64,000 nt of DNA from Lithodes maja (GCA_037953745.1 JBAKBP010007416.1:1-64000), one strand, 5' to 3'. Shown: positions 10,274 to 21,707, numbered from the stretch's first letter. Numbers and translations are program-made. Notes: generated by a model not told the origin, from the sequence alone.

Positions 10274-10830
10274 ACTTCATCCGGGCACGGTGGTACTAGC
10301 TTCACTCCCTTATACCCCTGTGTAGTGAGGAACTCCAGGGTTTCATTCCCTACACTTCGTATGAACGACCTGTTATAGCCCTTGTCAAATGTTACTTTAA
10401 GGTCTGGATGGGTTGCTGACAGCAATAAGGCCCAGTTGAAGAAGTTTGTCAAGTTCATTGTGTTATCTTTAGGCAGGTAAAGAGGCACTGACTCCGATAC
10501 AGTTGACGGTTCTTGCTGGTCACGTTCTCGATGTACAGTTTGAGCTCGCTCATTCACCTCCCCCTTTTCGTTCCTCTTGTTATTCTTCTTCTTAGAATCG
10601 ACCACGATGTACCCGTCATCTGGTTCTCCTCCTTCTCTTTCTCCTCCTCTTCTGTCTTCTTCATCTCGGTACTCGGTGCTGTATTCCATCACGACGTTGG
10701 TGTCCTGGTCTGTTCAAGATCTTTATCATTGTTAGTGGTTCCCTTCATTGTGGTATCCTTTCCGTTCCCTTTGCCTGCATTCACGTGCACTTTCACGTTG
10801 ACGGCATGGGGGTGTGGTTGGGGAGGGAGG
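10274..10830 (-). pseudogene. Jockey-like LINE B ORF1, N-terminal part
   Basis: The frame from 10692 starts MMEYSTEYRDEEDRRGG and is rich in Glu, Arg and Lys. It contains a folded-looking segment (FFNWALLLSATHPDLKVTFD) and runs to PPCPDEVK at 10274, where the solo LTR interrupts it. Weak coding continues upstream of 10692 in another frame (TTNNDKDLEQTRT) to about 10800, so the true start is uncertain. The inserted LTR gives an artificial extension to 10189. Confidence 0.6.
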
Positions 10831-10849
10831 AGGAGATTCGACGATGTGA

Positions 10850-11260
10850 ATAAATAACAGAAAACAATACGATAAATTTATTTTCCCACTGACACACGGG
10901 TGAGGGGATGTAGGGGAGGATGGGGGGTTTACGAGTGGTCAGTTTTTGTGGTCGAGAAAGAAGGAGGGGAGGGAAGGGGGGAAACGGCGTTCCTGTTCCT
11001 CTCTCAGCCTCGCTTGACTCCTCCTGAAGGAATCTTAGCAGTTTTCCCCTCAAGTTGCTAATAATTCCCAGGTTAATCTTTGTGTACACTCGAAATCACC
11101 CTTCACTGAGACACGCCACTTTTTATTGACTTGGAAGTTGTTTGATATCCGGTATATCACCAATAGCCCGGGCTATTGACGAAATAACCCGGACAACATG
11201 TCGTGGCACCTACCCCTCACCGGGTCCTAAAGTTGTAACTTAAATTTTTTTTGTATTAAG
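10850..11260. other. Non-coding stretch, nothing recognised
   Basis: An AT-rich and G-rich mix with an AATAAATTTATC-like segment near 10865 and a short self-complementary AGCCCGGGCT near 11166. I see no domain, repeat unit or element boundary that I can defend. Confidence 0.5.
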
Positions 11261-11261
11261 G

Positions 11262-11976
11262 TGACAGTTACAAAGTGGTGTACAATCTATCTTATTCTAG
11301 TTATATTGTAGTTTATCTTATTGTACCAGTACCTCCCTACAATCAACCTAGTTGTTCCCCAATTCGTCCCTCCGCCACGACCATTTCAAAGTCCAAGTCT
11401 CTCACTCTTGTCCTCTGTAGCGGGGAGGACCTTGTACCCCTGAGACATAGGAGTGCAGACCTGAGAAGAGAGAAAGAGAGCCGGCATCTCATCCAAGTTA
11501 TGCCTTGGCTTCTATGCTGGCGCTTTTTCTCCGATATTTGTTCAGCTAATCTGGCATAGAAGACACTTGCAGAAGGTCCCATACCTCCCGGCGATGAGAA
11601 GACCAGAGGAGTAAAGCTTCCTTGATCCCTGTTCAAAATTCTTTCTTCATAAGCGTGTTTTTTCTCACTTTCGTTTCTCAAGTATGCCGCCTTGTGTCCT
11701 CGCTCACGATATGTAAAGTACACTGCGAGAGAGCAGAGAGAGAGAGAGAGAGAGAGAGAGGGTAGAAAGAAAGAGAGAGGGATATGGATGGTACACTTAG
11801 TGTGTGCCAATCTGTTTATATTTCATATTATTTTCATTGTTGTCTATTTTAATTATAATATGTTATTCTTGTATATGTTTATTGTGTTCCATTGCTTTTC
11901 TATTATATTAAGTATGTGTTGCTTTGTGGTACTTGTCAACAAATATTTAATTGTTTCTTACTAATTCGTAACTGTC
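11262..11976 (-). mobile_element. LINE-X C-terminal fragment, between 11-bp inverted repeats
   Basis: Minus-strand translation at about 11710-11345 gives NESEKKHAYEERIL, GSFTPLVFSSPGGMG, FYARLAEQISEKK and WMRCRLSFSLLRSALLCLRG. This is collinear with the C terminus of LINE-X at 31580-31949. It is the 3' end of the same family, 5' truncated near a (GA)n run at 11728-11760. GTGACAGTTAC (near 11262) and GTAACTGTCAC (near 11966) are perfect inverted repeats around it. The open frame runs from about 11740 to 11343. It is a dead fragment, useful for reading LINE-X because it has a glutamine where the main copy has a stop. Confidence 0.8.
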
Positions 11977-12026
11977 ACGGGTTAGGATAGATAAATTGAC
12001 TCCCATCCTTTCTTCTCTAACTGCCA

Positions 12027-12775
12027 TTGGCAATAAAACACAACATAACACATGAACTATTAGACGATTTCATATCTGAGCTACGAGAAGTGGAAATTCA
12101 AACCACAACTAGCAACATAATCATCGGCACAGTTTATCTTCCACCCAGTAGACCCTACCTCCCCACTCCAGATTTCTATAGACTATTCAGACACAGCCTA
12201 CCAATCTACCTCATAGCAGACCTAAATGCCAAACACAATACATTGAACACTATAACTCAGAATAGAGTTGGTAAGCAAATAGGCCAAATTATTTTGGATG
12301 GACTTATAAGATATGACGTCCACACTTCCCAACTTATCATGGTCACAACTCCTTTACTACACCCGAAATAGCCCTAACAAACCACAAAGCCTACCATAAC
12401 ATCCACCTATCACCAGGGCCCCTTACAACTAGTGATCACATTCCCATAATAGCCATACTATTAACCTCACCCATCACCACCCCAATACCACCTAGACCAA
12501 AATTTGCACTCACCAATTGGGACTTGTTCAAGACTGAAATAAGTACCAAAATGCAAGACAATAATACACGGGAAGAAGGGAGAACAACAGACATAGGTGA
12601 GGCCTTAAGTAACTGTTACAACACAATAACTGATACACATACATAATTATAACAAACAATAGAAATGTAACCAGCTCTAGACACAGTCCAGAAACACAAA
12701 ATGTACTCATACAAAAACACAGCCCTCAGTCAACATGCACAAAATCACGGCTAGACCGACCTTCGAACACTAAAA
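12027..12775 (+). pseudogene. Jockey-like LINE C ORF2: endonuclease part
   Basis: The translation from 12027 contains NIIIGTVYLPPSRP and LIADLNAKH, the D.N motif of an EEP endonuclease, then VTTPLL. After a frameshift near 12370 it reads into an SDH-like 'TSDHIPIIA' block near 12430 and NWDLFKTEI. It stops at 12775, where a CR1 inserted. The rest of the element resumes at 18446 in the correct frame. Confidence 0.7.
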
Positions 12776-13144
12776 GGTAAATCAAGCAATAACAGGTCTA
12801 GTCACCCCCCTAGGCTGCTTGTCCTCCAAAACACTGCGGATCAAGTGTCCGAACAGTGGCTTAGAGTGGGTAAGGGAATATTGGAATGGGAACTACTGCC
12901 CTGGAACTAATGTCCGTGGAAGGATTAGGAAGTTAGTAGGAGACAGATGGGTTAGTAACATAACACAGTTATTAGTGATCTTTCGTGTATCTGGGAAAAA
13001 GAGAGTAATGTCTTAGTAATATATATACGTAATAATCTTTGATGAATCTGAGGGGGGAATAAAATATAGTTATTCATATACAAACACAGTCAGTCGCAGG
13101 TTTGAGGCAAGATATTTGTCTTGGCGAAGTTTAAAAAGAATCAA

Positions 13145-15548
13145 CGGTGCTGCAGTCTATAACGTCTCGGGGAAGCCCATTCCACAAGTTATCAACTCGA
13201 TTGAAGACAAAATTCTTAGATTCGTGTGAGTTAAAAAGTTTTACCAATAATTTTGCAACCGTTTCCCCACGTGTAATTAGATTGGTCGATAGTGAAGTAC
13301 TTACTACAGTTCATATTGACGATGCCTTTGATGATTTTGAACACTTGAATTAAGTCGCCTCTTAATCTGCGCTGGGTTAGAGGAAATATATTTAATTCCA
13401 TAAGACGCTCCTCGTATGGTTTGTTCTTTAGGCTAGGTATTATTTTGGTAACTCTACGTTGAACTCGTTCTAGCTTGTCTATATCTTTTTTGTAATAAGG
13501 GCACCAGGATTGAACGCAGTATTCCAGACGAGGGTGGACTAAGGAATTGTAAAGAGTTAGGATAACCATTTGGGATTTATGCTCAAATGACCTGACTATA
13601 AAGCCAATTATTTTGTTTGCCTTCTTAACTACTTCTGAACATTATTGACTCGGTTTTAGGTTACTCGATATTGTTATTCCCAGATCGGTTTCTCTGTCTA
13701 CACTCTTAAGCTGAGTGCCATTCATCGAATAGTTTGCTTTCTCATTTCGGTATCCGATATGTAGTACTTTACATTTATCCGCATTGAAACTCATTTGCCA
13801 AGTTTTGTGCCCAACATGACAACTTATCTAGATTGTGTTGCATATTGTCAACTTGTTCTTTTGGGAGTACGTTATTTGCAATTTTTGTATCCTCAGCAAA
13901 CTTTGAGATTGTACAGGTGAGACCCTCATCTATGTCATTAATGTAAATTAGAAAGATAATTGGTCCCAGTACTGATCCCTGGGGTACCCGGCTACTTACA
14001 TTGGTCCATTTAGATGCCTTACCGTTTATGACTACTCTTTGCTTTCTGTCGCTGAGCCAATTTTCTATCCATTTCAACATACCATCTTGTATTCCATGCA
14101 CGTTTAGTTTTAGCAGTAAACGTTTGTGGGGAACTTTGTCAAAGGCCTTTTGAAAATCAAGATATATAATATTTACAACTTTACTCTCATCATAGAGGTT
14201 GAGGATATCGTGGAAGAAGTCTAAGAGGTTTGTTAAACAGGAACGTTTGCTACGAAAGCCGTGTTGAGTATCTTTAAGTATGTTATTTTTCTCTAAGTGA
14301 TTTGCGAGTCTGTCTCTTATGAGTGTTTATAGCATTTCTCATACAACTGAGGTCAAGCTAATTGGACGATAATTTCTGGTAGGGATTTGCTGCCTTTTTT
14401 TTAATATCGGTGTTACATTGGCTAGCTTCCACTGATCAGGCATAGTTCCAGACAGCAAGGATTTATTGAATAGCAATGTCAGTGGTTTGGAGAGCTCATC
14501 CTTAGCTTCCTTTAGAACTCTAGGTGAGATTGTATTAGGTTCGGGTGCTTTACTTACCTTGAGTTTATCTAAACATTTCAATACTTCTTTCTCTGTAATG
14601 GTGATATAGCTTAGAGCATCAGAATTATCAATCTGAATCGGCGATGCTGTAGGGATATCACTGAGGTCTTCTGTTGTAAAAACTGATGCAAAAAATGTAT
14701 TGAGTGCATTACTCATTTGTACTTCTTCTTTGGTGTATTCTCCATTTTCATCGACTAACGGTCCAACAGTTGAAGTAACTTCTTTCTTCTTTTTTATATA
14801 ACTATAGAATTCTTTCGGGTTTGTTATACTTTGATTCGCAACATGTAACTCCAGGGTCTTTTAACTTTGCTTAATTAACTTTTTGGCTTTGCGTCGTAGT
14901 TCTACAAATTTCACCCGTTCTTCGTCATTTTGTGAGGATTTCAATCTATCATTAGCAAACTTCTTAGCAAGTAAACAGTCTGAAATTTCTTTATTCCACC
15001 ATTTGGGCTTATCATTATGGTCTGTACGCCGTATTTCCGATGGTCTGCAGTCTTGCACTGATTTTAGGTAAGTTTTTGCGAATACTTCCCAAGATATATT
15101 TATGTCGTTATTGTTAATTACAAAGCTCCAGTCAGTTTCCTTAAACATTGCTCTCAGTTTACAAAAGTTTTGCTTTCTTGAAATTAGGGGCTTTCTCGAT
15201 GCTGCTATTTGGTTCGTTACTAGTAAACTTTAAACTGAAAGTTATCGTACGATGGTCGCTGTTACTAAATTCATCACCGACATTCAAATTCTCTATTAAC
15301 TCTTCTGTTGTTGAAAGTAGAAGGTCAAGGACGTTATTTCCACGGGTTGGAGATCTAACAAATTGATATAGCGAACTCTTTTGCAAGTTTGCATACAGGT
15401 CTTGTCCAGAGTGTGAAGTAATTCCCTACTTGGTCACAGGTAAATTGAAGTCGCCAAACAATACAGTATTTTGTTAGTTACATACGTTTGCAATTTGCTC
15501 ATAAATTTCTCGATCAGTTTGCCCTGACTGAGCTGAAGGCTTGTATTA
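13145..15548 (-). pseudogene. CR1 copy 2 ORF2: endonuclease C terminus and RT
   Basis: Running down the minus strand: SDHRTITFSL (endonuclease end, near 15250), FKETDWSF (15148), linker WWNKEISDCLLAKKF, NYRPISLTSVV (14340), the DFQKAFDKVPH region (14160-14130), VPQGSVLGP (13985) and the motif C region. The latter reads FAEDTKIA instead of FADD, so the second metal-binding Asp pair is damaged (D to E). The C-terminal ERVQRRVTKIIPSLKN block is at 13231-13569. Several stops and frameshifts make it inactive. Confidence 0.82.
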
Positions 15549-15569
15549 TAATGCAAGTATTATTTTTGT

Positions 15570-17798
15570 GGAATGGTGAGGAGGGTGGAGAGGTTGCAGG
15601 AGGAGGAAGTCAGGGAGGAGTACAGGAGAGCAGTGGAAAGACGACTAGGTGGGTTCGACCTGGAAGTTTTGGAGGAAGTGGAGGAGATGAGCAAGGTGTT
15701 TAAGGATGAGATCTGTGCAGCATGTGAGGAGGTGTGTGAAGTGAGGAGAAGAGGGAGGGGAGTGAAAGGTACAGCATGGTGGACAGAAGAGGTAAGAATA
15801 GCTGTGGAAGAAAAGAAGAAAGCATATAGAGAGTGGTTGGGTAATAGAGGGAATGAAGATTCCGAGAGACAGAAACGAGAGAGGTACGTGGAGAGTAAGA
15901 GGGTGGTGAAGAGAGTAGTGAAGGAAAGTAAGAGAAGAGTAGATGAGGAATTTGGAAGGAATCTGAGTGTGAAATGGAGGGAGAGTAAGAAACTGTTCTG
16001 GAAAGAAGTCAAGAAAGTTAGGGAAGGTAGCAAGGGAAACAGTAAGGGTGTGAAAGATAAGAATGGGAGAATGCTAGCCGAGAAGCAAGAGAGAGTCGAA
16101 AGATGGAGGGAGTACTTCAATGAGTTGCTAAATGTAAGGAATGAAGAGCCAGCAAACATAGCTGGATATGGTATGGGAGGGAGAAGAAGAGAAGTAGTGG
16201 AGGAGGAGGTGGGGATCAGGAGGTCAGAAGTGTGGGAAGCCATGAAAAGAGTAAAGTTGGGGAAAGCACCAGGAACAGATGGAGTGTGTGGGGAAATGTT
16301 GAGGTATGGTGGTGAGATAGTGATCGAATGGGTATGGAAAATGTACAAACTAGCATGGGAGAAGGGGAGTTCACCCGATGACTGGAAGACTGGTATAATA
16401 GTCCCCCTATATAAGGGCAAAGGGGAAAGAGGAGTGTGTGTTAACCACCGAGGAATATGTCTTCTAAGCGTAGTAGGGAAGGTAGACAGTAGGGTAGTGA
16501 TTGAGAGAGAGAGTGAGAACGGAGAAATGGATAGGCGACGAGCAGGGAGGTTTTAGGAAGGGAAGAGGATGTGTAGATCAGATTTTTACCCTGAATTGTG
16601 TTGTGGAGAAATATCTGGAGAAGAAGCAAAAGGTGTATGTTGCCTTTATGGACTTGGAGAAGGCCTATGACAGAGTGGATAGAGAAGGTTTGTGGAAAGT
16701 ACTTAGAATATACAGAGTAGATGGCAAGTTGCTGAAAGCAGTGAAGAGCAAGTATGAGGGTGCAAAGGTGGCAGTATGTGTGGAGAGTGAGCAGAGCGAG
16801 TTCTTTGACCTGAATGTTGGTTTGAAACAGGGGTGTGTGATGTCCCCGTGGTTGTTTACTGTATCTGTTTACTGTACTGTATATACTGTATAGGATGGAG
16901 TCATGAAAGAAATACTATCAAGAGCAGTGGATGTTGGTGTATCGCTGAAAAGGGAGGGAATTGAGTGGAAGCTACCTATACTGCTGTTTGCGGATGATAC
17001 AGTTCTGATGAGTGATAATGAATGGGAGTTGCAGGGTCTGGTAAATGAGTTTGGAACAGTGTGCGAAAAACGGAATTTGAAGGTAAATGCGGGGAAGAGC
17101 AAGGTTATGGTCTTCGAAAGGGTTGAAGTCACAGAGTGTGAGGTAAAGCTGAACGGTCAGGCTATGGAGATCGTCAACTCTTTTAAGTATCTGGGCAGTG
17201 TGTTGAGTAAAGATGGGACTATGGATGAAGAAGTGCAGGAGAGGGTACAACAGGGGAAGAGGGTTGTAGGAACGCTGAAAGCAGTAACAAGAAATAGGGT
17301 GGTCAGTATGGAAGTGAAGAAGCCCTTGCATGACAGTGTGATAATCCCGACACTGACTTACGGAAGCGAAGCATGGACTTTGGTTGAGAGACTCAGACCA
17401 AGAGTGAGAGCAGTGGAAATGAATTACCTAAGAAGTGCATGCGGAGTTACATGGAGGGATAGACAGACTAATGAGGAAGTAAGAAGGAGGTGTGGTGTGG
17501 AGGTAGATGTGCTGGAAAGTGTGAAAAGGAATAACTTTAGATGGTTCGGCCATATGGAATGTATGGAAAGCGAGAGAATGACTAAGAGGGTGTACGAGAG
17601 CGAGGTGGAGGGACAGAGAGGGAGAGGTAGACCGAAAGAGAGGTGGAAGGATGGAGTGAGGAAGTATATGACCGAAGGCGGTGCTGGTTGGGGGGACGGG
17701 CGTCGACTGACTGGGGACAGAGGTGCATGGGGGCGGTTCGTTCGTGGCCACCCCTTCGGGGATCACGGCGTCAGGCAATAGATACTGTAGATAGATAG
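15570..17798 (+). mobile_element. RTE-like LINE subfamily A, copy 2, inside CR1 copy 2
   Basis: Flanked by the 11-bp duplication ATTATTTTTGT (15559-15569 and 17799-17809), with an ATAG-rich tail. It codes on the + strand in three frames: 15573-16556 (WWTEEVRIAVEEKKKAYREW linker, GKAPGTDGVCGEML, GIIVPLYKGKGERG), 16501-16893 (FMDLEKAYDRVDREG, GLKQGCVMSP) and 16903-17781 (LLFADDTVLM, FKYLGSVL, CGVTWRDRQTNEE, GDHGVRQ). One frameshift sits at a GA-repeat length change near 16505 and another near 16870. Long opposite-strand open frames here are shadows. Confidence 0.9.
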
Positions 17799-17809
17799 AT
17801 TATTTTTGT

Positions 17810-18160
17810 ACCTTTATTATTCTTTATTAGCACAAAGGATGTGTTGACGTTCACAATTTGAGGTTTTGACAAGAGGGTCGGGTTAAGACTTCCTTTGATA
17901 TAAAGTAAAACACCATCTCCATATTTACTTATTCGGCTTTTCTCAAACATTACATAATCGGTAAGTGAATATTCTGCTAAAAAGTATCTGTCTTCCGTAT
18001 TGAGCCAAAATTCTGTTATGTCAATAACATCGTAATTTTCTGTAAACACTAGTTCCTCTAAATCTGAAAATATGTTGCGTATGCTACGAGCGTTTGCATA
18101 GAAAACCTTTAATGTTGTGGATTTAGAATTCACGAAACGCTCTTTAATAAAATTCTTGGT
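17810..18160 (-). pseudogene. CR1 copy 2 endonuclease N terminus
   Basis: The minus-strand frame from 18133 reads VFYANARSIRNIFSDLEEL, then YDVIDITEFWLN. This is the N.R and 'ITE' (normally 'TETWL') start of an EEP endonuclease in CR1-type LINEs, then GDGVLLYIK. It is cut at 17810 by the RTE-like insertion and continues at 15558. The joined order matches the family. Confidence 0.75.
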
Positions 18161-18186
18161 TCTGGTCGGATCTACATTTATGTACC

Positions 18187-18412
18187 TGTCTGTCCTCGGT
18201 CCTCGCTGTCCTCGATCATCGTCTCTGGTGGTCCTCGATCCTCTCTGTCCTCAATCATCGTCCCTGGTGGTCCTCGGTCCTCGCTGTCCTCGATCATCGT
18301 CTCTGGTGGTCCTCGATCCTCTCTGTCCTCAATCACCGTCTCTGGTGGTCCTCGCTGTCCTCGATCATCGTCTCTGGTGGTCCTCGGTCCTCACTGTCCT
18401 TGATCGTATAGG
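18187..18412. repeat. 39-bp minisatellite, about 5 units
   Basis: Unit CTGTCCTCGATCATCGTCTC plus a further 19 bases (TGGTGGTCCTCGATCCTCT) repeats in direct orientation, with one 32-base unit. It lies in the 5' part of the minus-strand CR1. A length of 39 is a multiple of 3, so one frame stays open; I do not regard it as coding. Confidence 0.85.
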
Positions 18413-18445
18413 GGATCGTATAGGGGTATATAGAATAGACTAAAA

Positions 18446-18904
18446 TTTAACCTAACAAGGGAATGTAATCCCATGTGGAGTAACAAAATAACAGAAACTG
18501 CCAACACATACAAAGACCCAGCCACTTTCTGGAGAAAAATCAGAACACTTCAAGGTCATGACACTCACGATGCAGATTATCTAATCAATGACCAAGGACA
18601 ACAAATATACCCTCACCGACAACAGGCAAACTTACACAAAAGACACCGCGGGAACCTATACTAAATAATGATGATGATATCATGTCACAGAACAATGACA
18701 TAAGCGAATACATGCAAAGGAATATTGAGAGAACTACATCAATCCAGACAATCGACCTCCGAAGATTAGATGTCCAAAACACACTAAAACCAGATCAATA
18801 TCAGAAATAAAAATCAAGGGTATAATACAAAATCCAGAAAATCCTGCCCTGGTAAGACCGGAATAAATAAAACCATCCTAACAAACCTCGCAAACACCGC
18901 TGTC
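18446..18904 (+). pseudogene. Jockey-like LINE C ORF2: linker between endonuclease and RT
   Basis: This resumes directly after the CR1 in the frame of the upstream part: FNLTREC, then ITETANTYKDPATFWRKIRTLQG, the typical 'FW..+..L.G' linker of Jockey ORF2 proteins. Stops appear near 18661. Coding similarity fades near 18900 (TILTNLANTA), where another insertion seems to begin. Confidence 0.65.
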
Positions 18905-19715
18905 ACGGGGTGGAAATTATATTCGTTTATATAACCCTTCCCCTGATCTTATGAATTTTATGTAAAGCCTCAGTGAGCGATACAAAACTACTGTATGCAG
19001 TATAATTATATATTTATTATAGAGGTTACCTGATATGGGGACAACTGGCTTGATAATTAGCATAATAACATGTGTACAACCTATACCTATCATATAAAGG
19101 TATAAATATCATCATAGTTATTAAAGGCACTCTTGAAAATAAATACACATGTAACAGGCAATTATATTTATTAATTATATGTGCAGAAATATGATAAGGC
19201 AAGCACTCAAGGATTCACACAGCCTATAGTCTGTTTACTCCTAGCCTAGCCTATCCCAAAGCCTACTGATCTAACCTAACTTAACACAAAGGTCTAGCCT
19301 AGCCTAACTTTAAATACTGCACTGTAGAATACTAGGACACAAGGCTCAGTGATCAAGCAGTCTATGACCAGTACCAGTAATGTAAAATATATGGTAGGCC
19401 TAATTTAACCTTCTTGCCTGATACTGTAGCCTAAACTAAATCACTGACCTACATGTGTACAGTATAACAGTCCTAACTGGTTACACACTGAATAGGCTAT
19501 CTTACCTGGTAATCACCCTAGGGACTTAAAAGTCATAGGATGGTATTTGGCCCTCCATTATAGGAAAGCCCCAATCCTGCCTGACCAAAACCAAGGTGAT
19601 CACCCTCACTGCTCAGCCTCCACGTATGTAATCCCGCACAAAACCCCAAGGCGTGCATCTCCCTTCTCCGTGAAGGAAAACACACACTAAAAAACCCTCA
19701 TGAATGTAGCAGAAA
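18905..19715. mobile_element. Unassigned insertion in Jockey-like LINE C
   Basis: The Jockey-like protein reads TILTNLANTA up to about 18900 and picks up again only near 19800 (IFNASLSIGYY). The intervening 0.8 kb starts TGTCACGGGG and has no coding signal. It is AT-rich, with repeats of a CCTAGCCTAACCT-like motif near 19240-19320. It could be a solo LTR or a non-autonomous element. I cannot define its right end or a target duplication. Confidence 0.4.
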
Positions 19716-19799
19716 TCTGCAGAATATTGTACAAAAACTCAACTAGGAACATAATATGTCAACATAGGAATAAAAAAATGTGGTTACTACTACAACCGC

Positions 19800-21015
19800 T
19801 ATCACAAGACCAAACACATATTTTCAATGCGTCCCTTTCTATAGGATACTAACCAACTATGTTCAAAGAGGCAATCATCAGATTAATACCTAAAGCAGGC
19901 AAAAACCCACATTACCCAGAACACCACACACCTATTTCACTGCTAGAGGTCCCTGGCAAAAATTCTAGAGAGAATAATCAACACAAGATTAAAAAGACAC
20001 CTAACAGACGAAAACCAGTACAACACAACACAATTTGGCTTCATTTAAGGACGAGGCACAGCACACGCTCTGGCATAAACAACAGACATTATTGCAAACA
20101 ACCAAGCCAACAAACATCAATGTAATCTAATTCTTTGGGACATATCAACAGTTTTTTATAAGGTCTGGAACTTGGTGCTAAAATATAAAATCTTACACCT
20201 CCCTAACATAACTGCAAAACGCCTAATTAACTTCTTGAATGAGAGAACAACCAACATTTATATTAAAAACACCCTAAGTGACAGATTATCAATAAGCTGT
20301 GGAGTCCCCCAAGGATCTGTCCTATTCCCTACTCTCTTCACAATCTACACAAAAGACACACCAACATCACTCACAGGAACAAACATCACATACGCTGATG
20401 ACATAACACAGATAATCGGGTACCAGGGACAATCCAGGGCTATTATGGCAGGACGTACTCAAAGAGAGGCTGAAAGAATAAACAGGTTTGAAGATTATTG
20501 AACAATTAAAACAAATCTTAATAAATTAACAATCTTGCAACTTGCTATATGTAATATAGAACCAATCCCAATAGACGGTAACATAATAGAGCTCACAACA
20601 AAGGTAAATTACTTGGATTAAATATAACAACACTAGGATATATTCAGCACGTAACAGAAAGGAAAAGAAAACTTGTTTTAGCCGCACTATCAAAGCTCTT
20701 TTAATTCAGAGAATAACCAACCAAAATTAAAACTCATCTAGTAAAAGTCTTGGACTACCCGCCCATGGCTTCACATGCACTAAGCATCAACCAACTAATA
20801 AAACTACAATAAGTTCAAAACAAAGCTTTAGGACAACACAACAAATACACGAACACACAAACACACTTCCACTCAACATCCGACTTCACAAGCAGGCTAT
20901 ACAAAATGGGAACGGCTAGAGGAACTAGATGCCCCAATATTAAGAATAATATTAGAAGACGACAGAGATAAAACTTACCACCAGTGGTTCCCAGGTAGTC
21001 TAAACTCACTTTAAA
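19800..21015 (+). pseudogene. Jockey-like LINE C ORF2: reverse transcriptase
   Basis: Coding blocks in order are MFKEAIIRLIPKAGKNP (19859), HTPISLLEVPGK, a damaged motif A region near 20135 (LWDISTVFYKVWN, catalytic Asp retained), INFLNERTT, SCGVPQGSVLFP (20297) and ITYADDITQI (20388, YADD). The C terminus ends near 21015 with TYHQWFPGSLNSL. Frames change several times. With 12027-12775 and 18446-18904 it forms one split Jockey-like element. Confidence 0.75.
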
Positions 21016-21277
21016 ACAATGTAGGAGAGCCTGAGCCCATATATTAAAGACTGTATTTATGTGACTTAGGCAGGCTAATATTGTACTGTATGCCTAACAA
21101 GTGCTACACTTCATTTGACGCTAATTATGGATTCAGTTACCAACAGATCCGTCAATATTAAACGATCAACTTAACCATTGTTAATATATTGATATAATTG
21201 ATATAATTGACTGTGGTGTCTACAATTAATTACTCAATAATCATGAACATTTCCTATTATTTTTCTTCTTAACACAG

Positions 21278-21578
21278 GAAATCGACATGTTCGTGTTCTA
21301 CAGTGGAATAAACTATGAACGGGCACAAGTGATAGACTTTACAGTTCCAATATTGTTCAACTCTTTGAAGATACTGGGTCGTCTAGGAAACCCAGAAGTG
21401 AACCCTCGGGGCTTCCTGCTGCCCCTTTCTCCTATGGTCTGGATATCGCTTCTCGGCTGTCTTCTGATGATTCCAGTCTTTTTAAGTGTGCTGTTTGCAA
21501 CGTATTCACATACAAATGTTTGGTCCACTCTCCAGATAACTGGTGTTTCTGCTATCGTACGCATTTCATTACTTCAAG
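21278..21578 (+). CDS. Single exon of an ionotropic receptor (glutamate-receptor-like channel)
   Basis: The only host-type coding sequence I can support. A pyrimidine-rich tract ends in AACACAG at 21277; the exon starts GAAATCGAC in phase 0. It ends after one base of a codon at a consensus donor CAAG|GTATGA (21578/21579). The translation starts EIDMFVFYSG. Then comes NYERAQVIDFTVPI, the conserved end of the S1 ligand-binding lobe of ionotropic receptors. ILGRLGNPEVNPRGFLLPL follows, then the first membrane segment (MVWISLLGCLLMIPVFLSVL), ending VRISLLQ before the pore exon. The style resembles chemosensory ionotropic receptors of decapods (family knowledge). I find no other exon in the window. 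The open frame past 21578 runs into a TAG microsatellite and is not exon. Confidence 0.75.
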
Positions 21579-21596
21579 GTATGAAATTTACCAGTG

Positions 21597-21650
21597 CAGT
21601 AGTAGTGGTAGTTGTAGTAGTAGTAGTAGTAGTATTAGTAATAGTAGTAT

Positions 21651-21707
<57 letters not shown>
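21597..21707. repeat. (TAG)n microsatellite next to LINE-X
   Basis: About 110 bp of TAG/TGG trinucleotides immediately before the first LINE-X codon. The LINE-X 3' end near 32040 also runs into a TAG repeat, so this may be the target of that element. Confidence 0.9.

Larger units (their letters stand above)
5184..10830 (-). mobile_element. Jockey-like LINE B with ORF1 and ORF2, disrupted
   Basis: This minus-strand element is read from about 10830 down to 5184. In order it has an acidic/basic ORF1 start, then (after a solo LTR at 8421-10269) CCHC zinc knuckles, a Q-rich coiled segment, ORF1 stop, the ORF2 endonuclease (6957 downward) and endonuclease C-terminal blocks at 5720-5445. The frame then degenerates to about 5184. 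An inverted duplication (5445-6493) separates the two endonuclease parts. No RT domain of this element is seen in the window, so it was probably cut off where the CR1 now lies. Confidence 0.75.
12776..18438 (-). mobile_element. CR1-like LINE, copy 2, nearly full length
   Basis: Read on the minus strand from 18438 to 12776: a 39-bp minisatellite, endonuclease N terminus (18133 downward), an RTE-like LINE insertion (15570-17798), the endonuclease C terminus (15386 downward), RT (14716-13775), the C-terminal region and the 3' UTR. ACTAAAA at 12769-12775 and 18439-18445 is the target duplication. Deleting the CR1 and one copy fuses the Jockey-like frame LRTLK to FNLTREC. It is the most complete CR1 in the window, but it is frameshifted. 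Confidence 0.88.

Noticed and set aside
15560..16420. 286-residue minus-strand Ser/Leu-rich frame; likewise 25123-26034 (+) and 34116-34991 (-)
   Set aside because: These are antisense shadows of purine-rich RTE-like LINE coding sequence, which has recognisable motifs on the other strand.
18905..19715. Calling this a solo LTR
   Set aside because: It starts TGTCACGGGG, but I could not find a matching CA end or target duplication, so it is left as an unassigned insertion.
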